Shown here piece by piece: positions 35,602 to 50,000 of a stretch of 64,000 nucleotides of DNA. A model generated the notes under the pieces. The model was not told where the DNA came from and searched no databases. It worked only from the letters and a program-made list of their open reading frames with translations. The translations under genes were made by a program, and so were the position numbers. The stretch covers positions 9,052,001 through 9,116,000 of the forward strand of contig OY754464.1 of assembly GCA_963575645.1 (NCBI GenBank), written 5' to 3'. Positions within the stretch are counted from its first letter, which is position 1, and the number at the start of each line of letters is the position of its first letter. Source of the DNA: Xanthostigma xanthostigma. Its lineage: Eukaryota > Arthropoda > Insecta > Raphidioptera > Raphidiidae.

Positions 35602-36047
35602 CAGTGTAATCTCTTTATAATGTCCTTCGTTATAACGAAAATCTCCCTATAACGTAGAAATTTTTACAATTTTGTTAGTTTACCTTAAAACCCATACATT
35701 AATACCCTCTTTATAGTGCAACAGCCATTCTCTATTACGAAGAAATATGTTCATATTTAAGCGTCAGAAAATATTTACAGACGTAAAGAGGATGATTCTG
35801 AACCATCACCAACTATTCAACAAGCACTTGATGCCGCCAAACTTAAAATTATCTTATTGGCAATGCATAAGATACTTAAAATTCTAAACAAATATTGGCA
35901 TAGCAAAAACGTCAGGCAAAGTTAACAGACTAATATGTGTTTGGAATAAATTAATTAGGTGAAATTTGGTTACTTTTCTTTCTTCCCTCCATATAACGAA
36001 AAACAAATGCTCGGTCCCTTGAAATTCCTTATAAAGAGGTTATACTG
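35602..36047 (+). mobile_element. Tigger/pogo-like element copy 2
   Basis: Ends CAGTGTAATCTCTTTATAA and the inverse of CAGTATAACCTCTTTAT. The plus strand carries the transposase-tail remnant (ACCATCACCAACTATTCAAC onward). It is the same family as 28449-28901, in opposite orientation, with an internal deletion. Confidence 0.75.
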
Positions 36048-38291
36048 TATTTAAAATTTTGAGTGCAGTTTTATCCAATTACATTTGAGCGAAATAAAAA
36101 TTCCAGTAGAATAATACTAGGATATGAACACTTAAAAATTTAAAAAAATTTAAATAGTCACACTGCAGTTACATCATAAAAGATAGTCAAAAGGTTTTAA
36201 ATACAATTCGGGAAATTTTCAAGCGAGAAATAAAAGGAAATAGTAATTTATTTTCACGCTTTACTCTAGATCCAGGGAATGCGTACGCCCATGTGTTGGT
36301 CAAGTAAAATTTTAACTAAATGGTTAAAGATAGGTGCTTATTTCCTAGAAAAATATCTACATTTAGTTAAAATAAATCTGACGATAGATTTTGAAGTTTA
36401 TTAATTATAAGATATAAATAATTTGTAACGCTATAATATGTGAGAATCTTATATAGGTAGTGATTGACGTGAGTCGTTAAACGGAGATAATCTAATAAGA
36501 TTTTTTTTTAAATACATAATATTTAATATAGAAACATGGAAGACTGAAATATAAGTCTGATTTTTTGTCTAGAATAGTTGGTTTTTTTAATTTTATAAAA
36601 AAAGTAATTAACCTAAATGAGAAAATATTTATCATGGTTATACTAGGTACTTTTGACATATTTGCATGCATTGATTAATTATTATTAGACCACTATCAAG
36701 TGGTCAAAAGAAGAGATTTTTATTTTGTTTCATTATTGCACATGCATACTGTTTTTTTTTTTTTATATAACAATTTCTCTTTTATTTTTTTGTGATTTTA
36801 TTGGTGCAGTAAAATGGCAATACTTTTGTGTGTTATTTTTTCATAATACGTGATATTGATTATCAACACAGATTTTCAGCAATAACATTATGATTTAAAA
36901 AGTAAAATGAAAAACAAAAGAAAATTTGATTCTACCATTAAAATGCAATTATTTACTTGGCTGTGACTATAATCGCGTTCAAAGAAATTTCGTGCACATA
37001 TTAAAAATAAAGCACTATTTCTATCTCTAGAATCAAATTATCTTTCTGTTTTTATGCCTTCTTACGACCATTGAATATTTTTTATAGACATTGAAAATCT
37101 TAGATTTACGAGCGTCTATAATTTTACAATTTAAAAATCGAAAACAGTATGTCATGGGATTTTATTTTGATTTTATTTTGATTATATTTTGATTTTGTTT
37201 AAAATGAATTTTTAATTCAACTTATAAAAGTAGCATTATAGGCGTAGATATTAATTTTTGGAATTTATATTTCTTTAAAAATATTGATGACCAGAACTTA
37301 AAATAAAATTAGCAATCGAGTAATGAATTTTAAAAGTTTTAATACAAAGTGACTACGCTTTGCGTTCTGGTTTAATTAATTTCTTATTTTGTCTTATTTT
37401 TAATTGTTAAATGTTTATAAATATATTAAGAACTATGGTAACATATTTCTTATCTTTGATGACAATCGACACATGAGACTCGATATAAATGCATGGTATC
37501 TTTTAATTACTATTATTATTATTGGGTTAATATTTTGATCATTTCCTTTTCCCAATATTTCTCCGTTCCTTACTTTTCTCACCTGTTCTTCAAAAGAATA
37601 AACACCTTTTCTTTGAAGGATTTAGGGTAGGGGCACGAGGGCACGCGCCTTCTTTAAAACGTATTGTTGCTATAACTTCCCGACCATTGTTGTGATCATG
37701 GAGGATAGATTGAAAACAGACTGATCTCCGCAAGCTGAAATGCGAAGCGCGTATCCCGAAAATCTATTTTTGCAAAAAAGGCGATTCTTCATCGCATCTG
37801 CCGCCATCTTTATTTTTGGACAACGGCGATGCTTGGAGATAAGTCTTCTTTCTCTCTATCCTTCATGATTGTGATTCTTTTAATCTGAAAAAATTACATC
37901 GTGTACCTACAGAACTAGATCAACTAATTTGTCGTAACCTGTGCCCTTTCCCCGAATAAAAAAAATTCGGATTATAGTAAATCCACGTTTATATTTATTA
38001 AATCATGATATTTCATTATTGAATGAAATATTTTGGTTTAATTTTTTTTGTATTTTAAATTTCCAAAATTGATTCAAATTAAAATTTAGCATTAAAGTAT
38101 AATTATAATGTTTAGATTTAAGGCCCTTTGATAGGCAAATTAAAAAAAAAGAAACGTCACAGAAAACAACTGAAGTTAAACCGTTTATAATAAAAACGCT
38201 TTGATTGTTTTTACACGACTTATTAAGTTCATAATTTTTATATATATTTTGAACAGTGGATAATTAGTGTGTCGTAACACCATAACTCACT

Positions 38292-39425
38292 AAAAAGTGG
38301 TATTTTTTGCATGTATCTCCTATAAAATAACTGCTTCTCACTCTATTTTCAAAATTTTTTTCCAAGAGTAAATTGTTAAAAAAACAGCTGAAATGGGTAA
38401 CTTTTTATTCATATAAAGCAAATATTTAATATACGGACTGGTGCAAAATAATATTTTTTTCAAGATAACCATGGAGTATAAAGGTGAAGAGACGAATCTC
38501 CGCGTGTCCAATATACACAGTTGCGTCTCCTTAATCTTTATTCTCCATGATAACAACTTTAAAACCGTTACCATGGTTATAACGACGCATTTTTTTGTTT
38601 CACAACAAACAGTTTTTTTTATATCACTCCCTAAACCGAGGTGGCGTATAGGAAGTTTTACTTCCAAAAAAAATTTAAAAAAAATTTAAAAAATATCAGT
38701 TTTTTGTTAGTACAACTAATTAAAAAGGTTTGGAACGCAAACAAAAAAACAAAAAAAATTAGAATTAAGTGTATGACTATTATCATGTTCCTACATCAGC
38801 AAAATATAAATTGCTGTTTAACTCCAGAATTTGTATTGAATATTATTTTGTTAACTATAAAAAAATATACATTTTTAAATTTTTCGATATATCTGAAATA
38901 GTAAGATTTTATACCTTGTTGCGTAATAAGATTTATTACTAATGCGTAGTGACTGCGCACGAGATAAAGTTATGATATTTTTTGTCATACCTACCTATGA
39001 GCCATGTGCAAGTGGGTGGAGCTAAGTTGTTTCCGAATGGCACGCTTACGGTGGAAAAATAACAAAATTAATATACTTAAATTAATTTTCATTGTTATCC
39101 ACGGTACTCGATGTTAATACTCATTTTTCATTAAAATATTCTGTAAAAAAAACTTGACTTGAGACGAGTCGTGGATTCTGTTACAACATATTTAATTTTT
39201 TGCGAGAATGTAAAAATGTGACGCCTAAAATAGCATTTGAATTGAAAAATTAAGAAAAATTATCGTACAAATATCTACAATTTAGCGCCACACGGCAAGT
39301 TGCACATAGCTCGTAAAGAGCTACTTTTCATTACATTTTTGGTATATTTTTAAGGCCGCGAGTGTCTTAACTACATGTAATGGAGCTATTTTATAGGAGG
39401 TATGACAACAATATTTTTTCACTCC
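38292..39425. mobile_element. TIR element with TCCTATAAAATAG ends
   Basis: The left GCATGTATCTCCTATAAAAT and right ATTTTATAGGAGGTATGACA are inverted. The family recurs at 42700-43525 (CCCCTATAAAATAG ... CTATTTTATAG). A second MITE (38999-39310) is nested inside. Confidence 0.55.
38999..39310. mobile_element. MITE related to 9982-10445, nested
   Basis: Shares the ATGTGCAAGTGGGTGGAGCT block and the ATGTGACGC segment with the element at 9982-10445, in the opposite orientation. It ends TTGCACATAG. Confidence 0.7.
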
Positions 39426-39755
39426 TAACATGCAAATTTTAGAGTTAAAATTTTAGATTATAATAAAATAATGTAATATTTGGATTGCATAAAAAAATAT
39501 ACAAAAATAGTGATCATAATTTTTTACCTAAAACAATATCCTCAATATGGCCAATCTAATTAGTCAAATATTTTACTGAATGTCTGAATCCCTACCGCAC
39601 TGATGTAAAATTTTTTTGCTGACTGACAAAAATTATGATAAGTATTAGCCTAGTCAAGAAGTGAAATTCTTGAGAAAATAGATCCAAGTCTTCAAAAAAT
39701 GCGAGCAATAGTTTATTCGATTTGGAAAAATATTCCGAAAAAGTCTTGTTTTGTA

Positions 39756-39919
39756 TTTTTGACGTGATAACGTCTTATAAATTGATGAAACACCGGCTGC
39801 ATGTACGAAAAAATGTCACGTTCCGAAATCTGTCCCGTTCCAAAATCTGTCACGTTCCGAAATGTGTCACGTTCCGAAATGTGTCACGTTCCGCCTGACT
39901 TAAATATGATATTCGAGCG
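39756..39919 (+). repeat. Copy D of the five-copy repeat
   Basis: TTTTTGACGTGATAACGTCT start. The internal tandem motif here has changed to five GTCACGTTCCGAAAT-type units. The copy ends at ATTCGAGCGG, the point where copy B continues into the inverted end motif. Confidence 0.8.
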
Positions 39920-39920
39920 G

Positions 39921-40285
39921 CAGATATCATCAACCGATTGAGATGAAAATTTGTATACGCGTTTAGTTTGAATGACAATGCATGGTTAGCTGTGTGACGT
40001 CACTCTAAATCCAATATGGCGGACTTCTAAAGATGGCGGAAATGCCTTCGGTAATTTTGAAGCAGATATCATCAACCGATTGAGATGAAAATTTGTATAC
40101 AGGTTTAGTTTGAATGACAATACATGGTTAGCTGTGTGACGTCACTCTAAATCAAATATGGCGGACTTCTAAAGATGGCGGACTAATTTTATTATGCTTT
40201 CATACAATATGGGTATCAAATGAAAGGGCTTGCTGAGAATAACTCGAAAAATAAAGTGACGTCACTCTAAATCCAATGCATCCAA
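39921..40285 (+). repeat. Tandem repeat, ~142-bp unit (two full, one partial)
   Basis: Units begin CAGATATCATCAACCGATTG at 39921 and 40063 and include GTGTGACGTCACTCTAAATC and ATGGCGGACTTCTAAAGATG. A partial third unit starts near 40256. Confidence 0.85.
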
Positions 40286-41092
40286 TGCGCCTGTTGAGAG
40301 AGTACAATAAATACATTTTTTTATAGTATTAACAATTTAAAAATTTGAATAGATTATGGTGTTATCTTAACACTTGAAAGAATAGTTCCGTTGAAAAAAT
40401 GTTTTTAAATTTATTTTGAAAAGAGTGGGGCTATTGCTAACTATTAATTAATTTTGGTAAAATTGTACTGTAAGGGTTTCGATTTTGGCGAATTCTGTAA
40501 CGACCGAAACTGTCTATTGCTATACGACTGTCCTCTAGCAGTAGAGAGTTTTGTGCGTTATAAAATTCTCCAAAATCTTCGAAAAACCGTCTCCATTGAA
40601 AACAACAAAAAATGTTTAAATAATTGGACTATAAATTTTTGGCTTCATGGAGCTCTTTTTACACATAATATTATAATAAGTAAGTACTTATAATATTATA
40701 TAAAAACATAAGCTTTTTCAACTAATAATTGGTTCAGTGACATCTATCTGAGAATTCGCAATGCTGGTACATATTTTGCATACCAGATGATCAGATCTAG
40801 CTTCATGCTTGAGTTTTGCTGTCAAAGTCAGTTTTCTTAACCTAAAATATTTTAAAATGACTTTATGATAGTTAATTGATAGTAATACCAGAGACAGTAA
40901 TATTTTGAGGAAACCTTGTACAGACTGTTTTATGTTACAAGAAGAGACAGTTAAAAAACTTGTTTTAAATCGAGTTTTTTAATTAAATATGTAATTTGTA
41001 TTTTCCGGCAGAAAAAAAAATTGTGAATTTATATTTTTAGGAGTGATCAATAAGTTTAAAAACTGGATAAACTTTATTAAAGATTAAACAAA

Positions 41093-44000
41093 ATGTCAAG
41101 AGACGTCAAAAATTTGTTAAAAGAAGCTAGAAACGCAATAAAAAATAAGGATTATAAAGCATCATTGAGATTTTGCAAGGTGAGTTTTAAGACCATTGTA
41201 ATGCTTCCTAAGTATTTATAAGAGATCAGATAAACTTGTATGAAAGAGCGGGCATTTCAGAATAAATGGAGCTACCTACTATTTTTCATAACATGAAAAA
41301 TAACTGTATAGTGATTATAATTGCATTTTTTTTTTAAATACGAAACAAAATACAGTAATACCTCGTCTTGCTCTTAAGATTTAAACGAGATCATTTTAAC
41401 CAGCGTTGGTCTGGCCTCAGAGAATGCCGGGACTTGGCCGGTCTGGTTTGAATGTTTTTCTTCTTAGTTACGCGGTCACGTAGAGACGTTAGACAATTTG
41501 CCCGGTAACTTTTAAGGCCCCAGAACGACCCTGATTTTAACACATAGTAAATAGGAAAAGGAAACACGTGAGCAAAAATAAACAAAATTTTCTTTAATTT
41601 TGAGTTGATTTTATTTAATTTGCATAATAACATATTACAAAACTGTCGGAAATCAAACTCGAAACTTCCACTATCGCGGCGACTGAATTATCATTTATTC
41701 TACACTCTACAGTGACACATCTAAAACAACCAACTTTCCCATAATAGAGCACGTTTGCAACAATATTTCACATCCTCTGAGAGCAAATTTTTCATTAGGC
41801 ATGAATAAATGATAATTCATTCAGCGCGATAGTAGATAATTCGAGTTTGAGTCCCGACTGTGACATTATTTGAGTAATAATAATTTTCTAATATTACAAT
41901 TATTATAACATCAACAATAGTTGTTTCATAATATAATAGCTAGCATAGCTATTTATTTGTGTATTTATAGCTTTACGTTCTTGTTCCGATATGAAACTAT
42001 TAATTATTACTCAATATTAAAATCTTTTGGAAAATATAGAAATATAGTTAAAAAAAAATTAAAAACACGCTTTTATAGCACATCGAACTAAAAAGTGAAA
42101 AATAATTCTTAATTTAAGCAGAAAATAATAATGAACAAAAAATATTAGTTTTATTGTGAAAAAAGTGTGAGGCGCTTAGTGCCATATTTTTCGTATATTG
42201 AGTGCCTCACGCTTTTTTCACAATAATACTAATATTGTTCGTTCATTATTAATTTCTGCTTTAATTAAGAATGATTTTTCACCTTTTAGTTCGATGTGCT
42301 ATAAAAGCGTGTTTTTTTAGTTTTTTTAAACTATATTTATTTTTCACTTTTTAGTTCGATGTGCTATAAAGTTTAAATTAAACATAATTATTAAATTCTG
42401 GCGATCCTGATCAGGATAATGAGATAAACTTATCAAATTATTGCATTGTCACCGGTTCCTGATAAGTGTACAAAGTTTAAATTAAATCTGTCCGTTTAAA
42501 GTGGGTCAAAATCAAGCCCAAAAAGTTGGTTTGCAACATAAGCGTGTTTACATAAATACATACAGGTGAAGCTAATATAAAGCGTGTAAAATAGAATGGT
42601 TTTACCTTTTGACAATGCCATAATTGATTATTAGATTGTAAACCTATAGTTACGTAATACCATTGATTAAAATATTTTAATCAATGGTAATATTACGCAC
42701 GAAATATATATGGTATTTTTTGCACGTACCCCCTATAAAATAGCAGGTTTTCACTTCATTTTCAGTATGTATTTGTAACATTTTTGACAGTTCGATTGTG
42801 AAACAAACATAACTTTCATTAGTTTGTATTCGAGCTTTCTATTGTTTTACATATACAGTGTAAACTCTTTATAACGAAACTCAAGGGACCGAGCATTTTT
42901 TATCGTTATAGAGAGTTAACGTTATATGGAGTGAAGAAAGAAAAACAACCAAATTAACAATAATCTTCAATGTACTGTATAATCTCTTTATAACGAATTT
43001 TAAGGGACCGAACATTTTTTTCGTTATAAAGAATTTTCGTTATATGGAGGGAAGAAAGAAAAATAACCAATTTTTCAATGTGGTGGAATAATCTTCATTA
43101 AATAATAGGAATTTTTCGATAAGTTTGGCGTCATCAAGTGCTTGTTGAATAGAGGGAGATGGTTCAGAATGGTCCTCTTTATGTCTCTAAACATTGGCTG
43201 ACGCCTAAATATGAACATATTTCTTCGTAATAGAGAATGGCTGTTGCGTTATAAAGAGGGTATTAATGTATAGGTTTTAAGGTAAACCAACCAAATCGTA
43301 AAAATTTCGACGTTATAGGGAGTTTTTCGTTATAACGAAGGACGTTATAAAGAGTTTACACTGTTTTTCTAATGTTAGCTGATAAGTTTCTTTTGAAATT
43401 TACTGTTGAATTAGTTGAATTGCGTTCTTTTGTTTTGCTTTACGACACTAGTGCGTAATGGTCTACTTTACATGTTAAAAACAACTATTTTATAGAAGAT
43501 AGTGCAAAAAAATATTCGTACCACTTTTTTAATTGATATTGTGATATTCCTTTATGGCGTTCTTATAAATTGCATAAAAAGAATACAACTTGTCTTTGTC
43601 GTGGACACATGTCGAACTGTTTCCGCTAACGCATATTGGTTCTTTTCCGTCTCCGTTTAATTGATATTGTATTTTACGTTGATGGAGTACATTTTTTAAC
43701 GAAAACAAACAAAAACATTGCCAAGGGTTATATTGAATATTGATCGCTTGGAGATTACAAACCCAATCAAAGAAATTATCGTATAGAAAAGTTAACCGGT
43801 TGCTGCTTATGTCTATTGTTTCAATGCTACATTTGGAACTTTGAAAAGTGTTTTCTTCTAAAAATGATATTTCGTTGCCTTGTAGAAAAACGTGTTTTAA
43901 ACTTGACATTCCTAATGTAGATGTAAGTAATGTGTTCAATTGATTATATGATAAATCAATTGTTTGCAAATTGTTTAGTTCTTCAAATGTTTGTGCGTTT

Positions 44001-47000
44001 ATGTTATCAATTTTGTTATGAGAAATATTCAGCGATTTCAAATCTGTAATAGAATCGAATAGATGTGTTGCCAAATTGGAAATCCTGTTTTGCGACAAAT
44101 CTAACTCTTGTAGTTTTTTTAAAGAATCAAAAACACCGGGTGTCATTGAAACGAGTTGATTTTGTGATATGCTCAGTACTGTTAAATTTTTTATTGCATC
44201 GAAAGTTCCTAACGGAATTTTTGTAAAATCATTTTTAGATATATTTAATATTTTGATGTTTGGTGATTGGTCAAATATACCCAATGGTATCTTATCAGCT
44301 ATCTTATTGTTAGCTAAATTTAACTCTTCTAAACCGTGCAATGGATCAAGAATACCCAATTCTAGGGCTGTCAATTTATTGTCGGATAAATCTAAAACGT
44401 TTATTTTGTTCGGCTTGTCGAAAATCCCTAACGGTATATTAGTAATCTTGTTAGAGGATAAATTTAGCGTTGTCAAAACTGACAGAGGATCAAATATCCC
44501 CAGAGCTAGATTTGTCAAGGCATTGTTCGATAAATCTAATATTTTTAAGTGTGTTTGCTGATCAAAGCAACCCAATTCCAATTTCGAAATTAAATTACCC
44601 GATAAGTTCAATGTAATTAATTTCTTAAGCTTATCAACCGCAACAACATCTATGAGAGTTAACTCGTTCGTCGATAAATCTAACACTTCCAAGTTTGGCA
44701 AATGGGAGAACAGTTCATTTGAGATCGATTTGATTTTGTTGTGTCTTAAATTTAGTGTGGTTAATTTACTGATATCCGCAAAGCATTGCTGTTCAAATGC
44801 AAGTATTTCGTTAAAGCTAAGGTCGAGATCATTCAGATTCGGAACACCTTTAAACGCTTGTCTTTCAATTTTGAAAGTCTTCGAGTATTGAATCTTCAGT
44901 GTCGATACATCGGGATATTCAAGAGCATTTGTCGGTATTATTTTTATGTCCGAGTTACTTATTATCAACGTTTTATAAATATTCTGAAACAAAATTGTAT
45001 ATTAATTTAACATTTTTATTTCGTTCAGATTTTGTTTATAATAATAGGATACAGATGCAGCATTAACTATTTAAATATCAAATATGTTTATTAGCCAGAT
45101 AATTATGTATAGTGGGTAGATTCAGTGACTACACAGTGCTGGTTATTGTACAATCAATTTAATAACATAAAATTGCTCGAGCAGTTTTGACATAACATCC
45201 ATTTAGCACAACAGGTAAAGAATTATCGAAAGTAGGTACCTACTATCGATATTCAGTAGCCAAACTATCGGTTTTATTATCGAATAATTTTTGTTGAAAA
45301 ATAGTTATTGGCGTAACTAGTAGTCTAAGTCATTCATGGCGCTGACAGGTCATGACTTAGCCTACAAGTTGCGCCCATAATTATATTCAACAATTGCGCG
45401 TTATTCATGTTTTAATTATAATGAGATGTTGTAAATATCTATTTATTTCTTTATAAAAAAAACTGTCAATACTAACAGCATCAAACAGCACGATTCAATG
45501 TTTTGGTTTGAGGTTAGCCGGTTATGAATAAACTCCATGTCGAAAACATTCGGCCTCTCAATTTTAGTCTCAATGGGTAACAACCATAGACATAGGAATA
45601 TAGGGACAGAGCATGATGCTGCGGGGGGGAAGCCACTCAGGGACGGGGACGAGGTAAAATTGGTACCAGTTTTCTATTGGCTGATGGTTCTGCGCGTGCG
45701 TAATAAGTTTGCGCATGCTCAGTACACCAAATTCCATGTCATAAACATGTCCATGGCCATAAACCAGTGATTCCCAAAGTGGTCTATATCGATTCCCAGG
45801 GGTCGACGACAACTTGCAAGGGCTCCTTGTCAGCGGGAAAAAAATTGGGGGCCATGAAATGAAAATGGGGGTCAACGATAGTGAATCTCCTAACAAAAAA
45901 AGAAACAAACTGGACATCGTTAACCAAGGAGACTTGAGATTAAACCTAACTAAATTGTTGCCAAATGTTAAAAAGTTTGGAGACCTCTGCCATAAACAAA
46001 CTTCTCAAAAGGTTAGGTCCATTATCACACTGTGACAAATATTAGTAACCTTTTTCAAACTTGATGAAACATAAACCATAATTTTTCAAAAACATTTTTT
46101 AACAACTAAGTTTAGCGCAAACCGTACTCATTGTGTTTCATTCCGCACAAAAAAGATTACTGCATTTTTTCACAAGGATAATTATAAATAATTATTATTT
46201 ATCAAAAATCAAATTCCCCATTTGGCTCCATGCATTCGATGCTAAAAATCATATTTTCTAATATTAATTAATAAAAATTTTTAATGTTACAGTACTATAA
46301 CTACATTCATCGGTGCTTTACTTTAATAAAAAATGTATTTTAATGAATGTTTACAACAAATTAAAAAAAAAAACTTCTTTTACTATTTGATGTTTACCCG
46401 CGCTGAGCGTACGCAGTGCGTCGGCCAATCAAAAGCTGGCACCCGTTACCTCGTCGCGTCCCGCAAATCGGCTTCACCCCCCTCGTCTAAAACCTCAGTT
46501 CATGCTCTGTCCCTATATATTCCTATGTCCATGGTAACAACAGGGAGTTGTTGTTACCTACTATTTCGTTACGACTCAGAAAATAGTTACGTTTATTTTC
46601 ATTACTCCACAATGGCCGAGCTAGTAGGAATCTTCATTGAGTTATGACAAGTAATTGTCACCAGTCGGTAAATGGCTATTTAGGGTTCGGTTTTTAGGCA
46701 TGATAAAACATGAATAACGCGCATGAGTTGAATAATAGTATATTGTGCGACTAGTGAGAGAAGGAGAAGATTCCATGAGCGTGAAATTTGCCGCACGAGC
46801 GTAGCGAGTGCGGTAACACGCGAGTGGAATATTCTCCTTCGATCAATGGTCGCACATAATATTTTATTCAACTAGCACGAGTAATATGTAATTGGGGCCC
46901 TGATAAAAGAGGGAAAAATAATAAATCACTTCATTGATTGACGTACCCACCGCCCTCGATGCACACAAGATGGCTCTGACTTTCTCTGAATTGCGATGCT

Positions 47001-50000
47001 GTTTTCATATTTACAAATCGCTACCGCGTTCCTATTGGTCCAGAAACTATGCAGTAATACATTATCGTACAGTTTCGGCTCATTATTAGCACTCTACGCG
47101 TCAACATGAAGTAATTTATTATTTCTCCTGAATTTAGCAGGGCCCCGAAATTATATCTTACTCACGCGTGTTGAATAAAAAAGATTTTTGTAGCTAAATT
47201 TTCATGTATTTGATCGAATGAGTCATTTTAGTAAATTACAAAGTTTGTTTTTTTATTACAGTAGAATAATTTACAATAAGCAGTCATTTTTCTTCATATA
47301 TAAATTAAAATTCTTTTCTTTTAATCGAGAGCATTTCTCTAAAGTTGTACTGAAAATTTGTTCTGATTCAACAGATGTCCGAGGAATATATTAATAGGTA
47401 CCTACTAATTTTAATTAATAAAGTAACAAAATGTTTACTTGACAGTCTTTTTAATTTTAGTATCTAAATAAAAAAGCAAAATGTGTATTTTTTAATATTT
47501 AATGAAAAATATATAATTTGCTATTTTGGATATTAAATATTATAAATATCAAAAACTATCGATAGTTTTCAGAAGTTATCGATTGCTTTCGGTAATCAAA
47601 AATCGATAAGTTATTATCAGTGGGACAATCGAGAGTTGTACACTTTAATATCGATAAAATAGATAGGACATAATCCTGACAATCCAGGTTGATAATAATT
47701 GGATGCGAACTCTTTCTATTGTTCCTATCAAACTTCGAATTTTTTAAAATATTTAATTACCTTATCGGATATCTTATTTATATCAGAGATGGCAATGTTC
47801 TGACAAAACACTGTTTTCATATATGTAGCACATGAATTTGTTGTCTGCGACATGACGATTGGTAATAATAGAAGCATCATCAACGGTGCCGAAAATTGTC
47901 GAAACGTCATTTTAAGTCTGTTAAAGAAAAAACATTAAAACTTAACATCCTAGTTAATGCGTTTTTTAATTTTTATTAAAAACAGAAATCGGAATAAATT
48001 CAGAACTATTTTTAAATAGTTCACTGTCCGCGAGCTAGGACTAGAGGGCTGTGAATATACCTAATAATTAGATTTAACAGATACTTGACTGTTGTTTAAT
48101 TGTTGCATATTTTATTTCCATAGCAGAAAAATGAAATAATAGCATTGAGCACCATCTGCAGGTAAATGTAAAACTTTGTGGGACTAGGAGTAGGCAATTA
48201 ATCTATCTTTTGTTAATAAAATTGTCAATTGTTTTCGTTTTCATTGTATTCAATTCGATGTTCGGAATCACATGAAACATCTATATATATATTTTGATCA
48301 AATAGTTTTCTCATTTTTTCATAATTCTATTTTTGAAAGATTTTTATACAGTAAATAAAATATTACCTTTATAACCTTAAACTTGTTGTCGATGTAAAAA
48401 ATATAAATATTCTAATTACTGCACGACTTTATAAAGCCGTAGGCTGTAAATAAATAACTGGAAAAACCAGCGACCACAAACAAGAGAAGTGTAAACGACC
48501 ACAAGGCACAAACCGCACCTATTTTTACTATTTTTGCAGATAAATATCTACTAATTGCTTCAAAAAATCATGAATGCGTTTTCCGTTATAATTTTTATTT
48601 CAGACATCTTTATTGAGTTTACAAAATTCAACATAGTATTATTTTATCTAAAAGAAGAGCGTTTTAACAATAAAAAAAATTTATGTATAAAAAAAACAAA
48701 TGAAAAAAAAAACTGAACAACACAGTAAACAGCACTTGTTATTTGAGATGATTAACAAAAAACAATACAATGTTAAGAATATCATTTATTTTCAACTAAA
48801 TTAACTGATGGGGATCTCCATTCGGTTGAAAACAAGTTTTGGTCATTGCGTTACTGTTTCCGGGGTCGCGGGGCGACAAATATCAAATTGCCTCAAGCGT
48901 TAATAAACAAAAATCTACTTCTGGTCCTCTGCGCGTTGGTTGTTTTATATTTTACAATTTTTCTATTTCCTATTACAGTTAGTACTAAAAGAAGACCAGG
49001 AAAACTACATGGCATTGGTTCTTGTCGGTGTAGCACTCCAGGAAAACGGCCAGAGGGACGATGCACTGCAAGCATTTCGTAAAGCAGTCAAAGTTGATTC
49101 TAAACAGGTTCTTGCATGGCAAGGCTTAGCTAGTTATTATGAAAAAGAAAATTCTCCCGAATCGCAAAAAGAACTCGCGACCATATATGAACAACTTCTG
49201 GAATTAGAAAGGTAACAATTTTTTCATTCCGTAATTATCTGCGGTTTCCTATATGCCAAATCTTTCCGCTAGCTTCAATTTTTACCATTCCAACTCCACA
49301 AGTGGGGTTGGTACTAAGTTAGGTCAAAACTCGTTTTTCAAAAATTTACAATATTTTTCGTTTTGAGGTCCTCCAAATCCAAAGAAACGTATTTTTGGAA
49401 AAAAGTCTGTGTGTCTGTCTGTGAGCACGATACAGGTCAAATGGATGAGCGGATTGAATCTAAATTTTGGGAGGATGTTTGATATTTAAATATGATGAGC
49501 CCTATTGTTTTTAGGGAAAACCGACGCATGTGCAGAAGAGATGTATGCTATAACATTGTTTTTTTTTTTTTTTAGTATAAAAATGGTACAGTTTTAATAA
49601 CGGTTTATTATTCTATTTATTTTTATAAGAAAGTTTTATGGAAAAAATTTGGTTCTAAACTTTATAGTTTAGGAAAAATTAAAAAAAAAACAGTTGTTCT
49701 TTTGTTCTGTAGTTTGATTAAAAAGAAATTAGTTAGCTGGCTGACAAGCATGCTTCGGTTAATTTTTAAATGACGTGATAACATATTATGTAGGTAATCT
49801 TGTATATCATAATAGTTAATACTAGTTGTCGCCCGCGTCACCGCACGCGTTAACAAAAATTTTATTTTCTTTATTATAATATGTCAAATTTCAATGTTTT
49901 TGAAGTTGGAATGGTCCCGTTACCCAATTGGCTGGGATTTTTCAAACACATTTACTACTTCATTTTTTTTTTAATGTAAACATTTTCTTAAAAGGGCCAT

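Larger units (their letters stand above)
32754..41092. other. Intergenic stretch between wech-like and SKI3, no gene seen
   Basis: Eight kilobases of AT-rich DNA with only short frames. The elements recognised are listed separately (35602, 38292, 39756, 39921). A further pair of GGGCGTACGCA-like motifs at about 35086 and 36276 could be ends of another element. No RNA gene was recognised. Confidence 0.6.

Noticed and set aside
39921..40285. CRISPR-like direct repeats
   Set aside because: Two long ~142-bp tandem units in eukaryotic DNA, not short repeats with unique spacers.
45814..46035. 73-codon frame as a host gene
   Set aside because: It is a ZBED-type transposase remnant within a hAT element that has an exact 8-bp target duplication.
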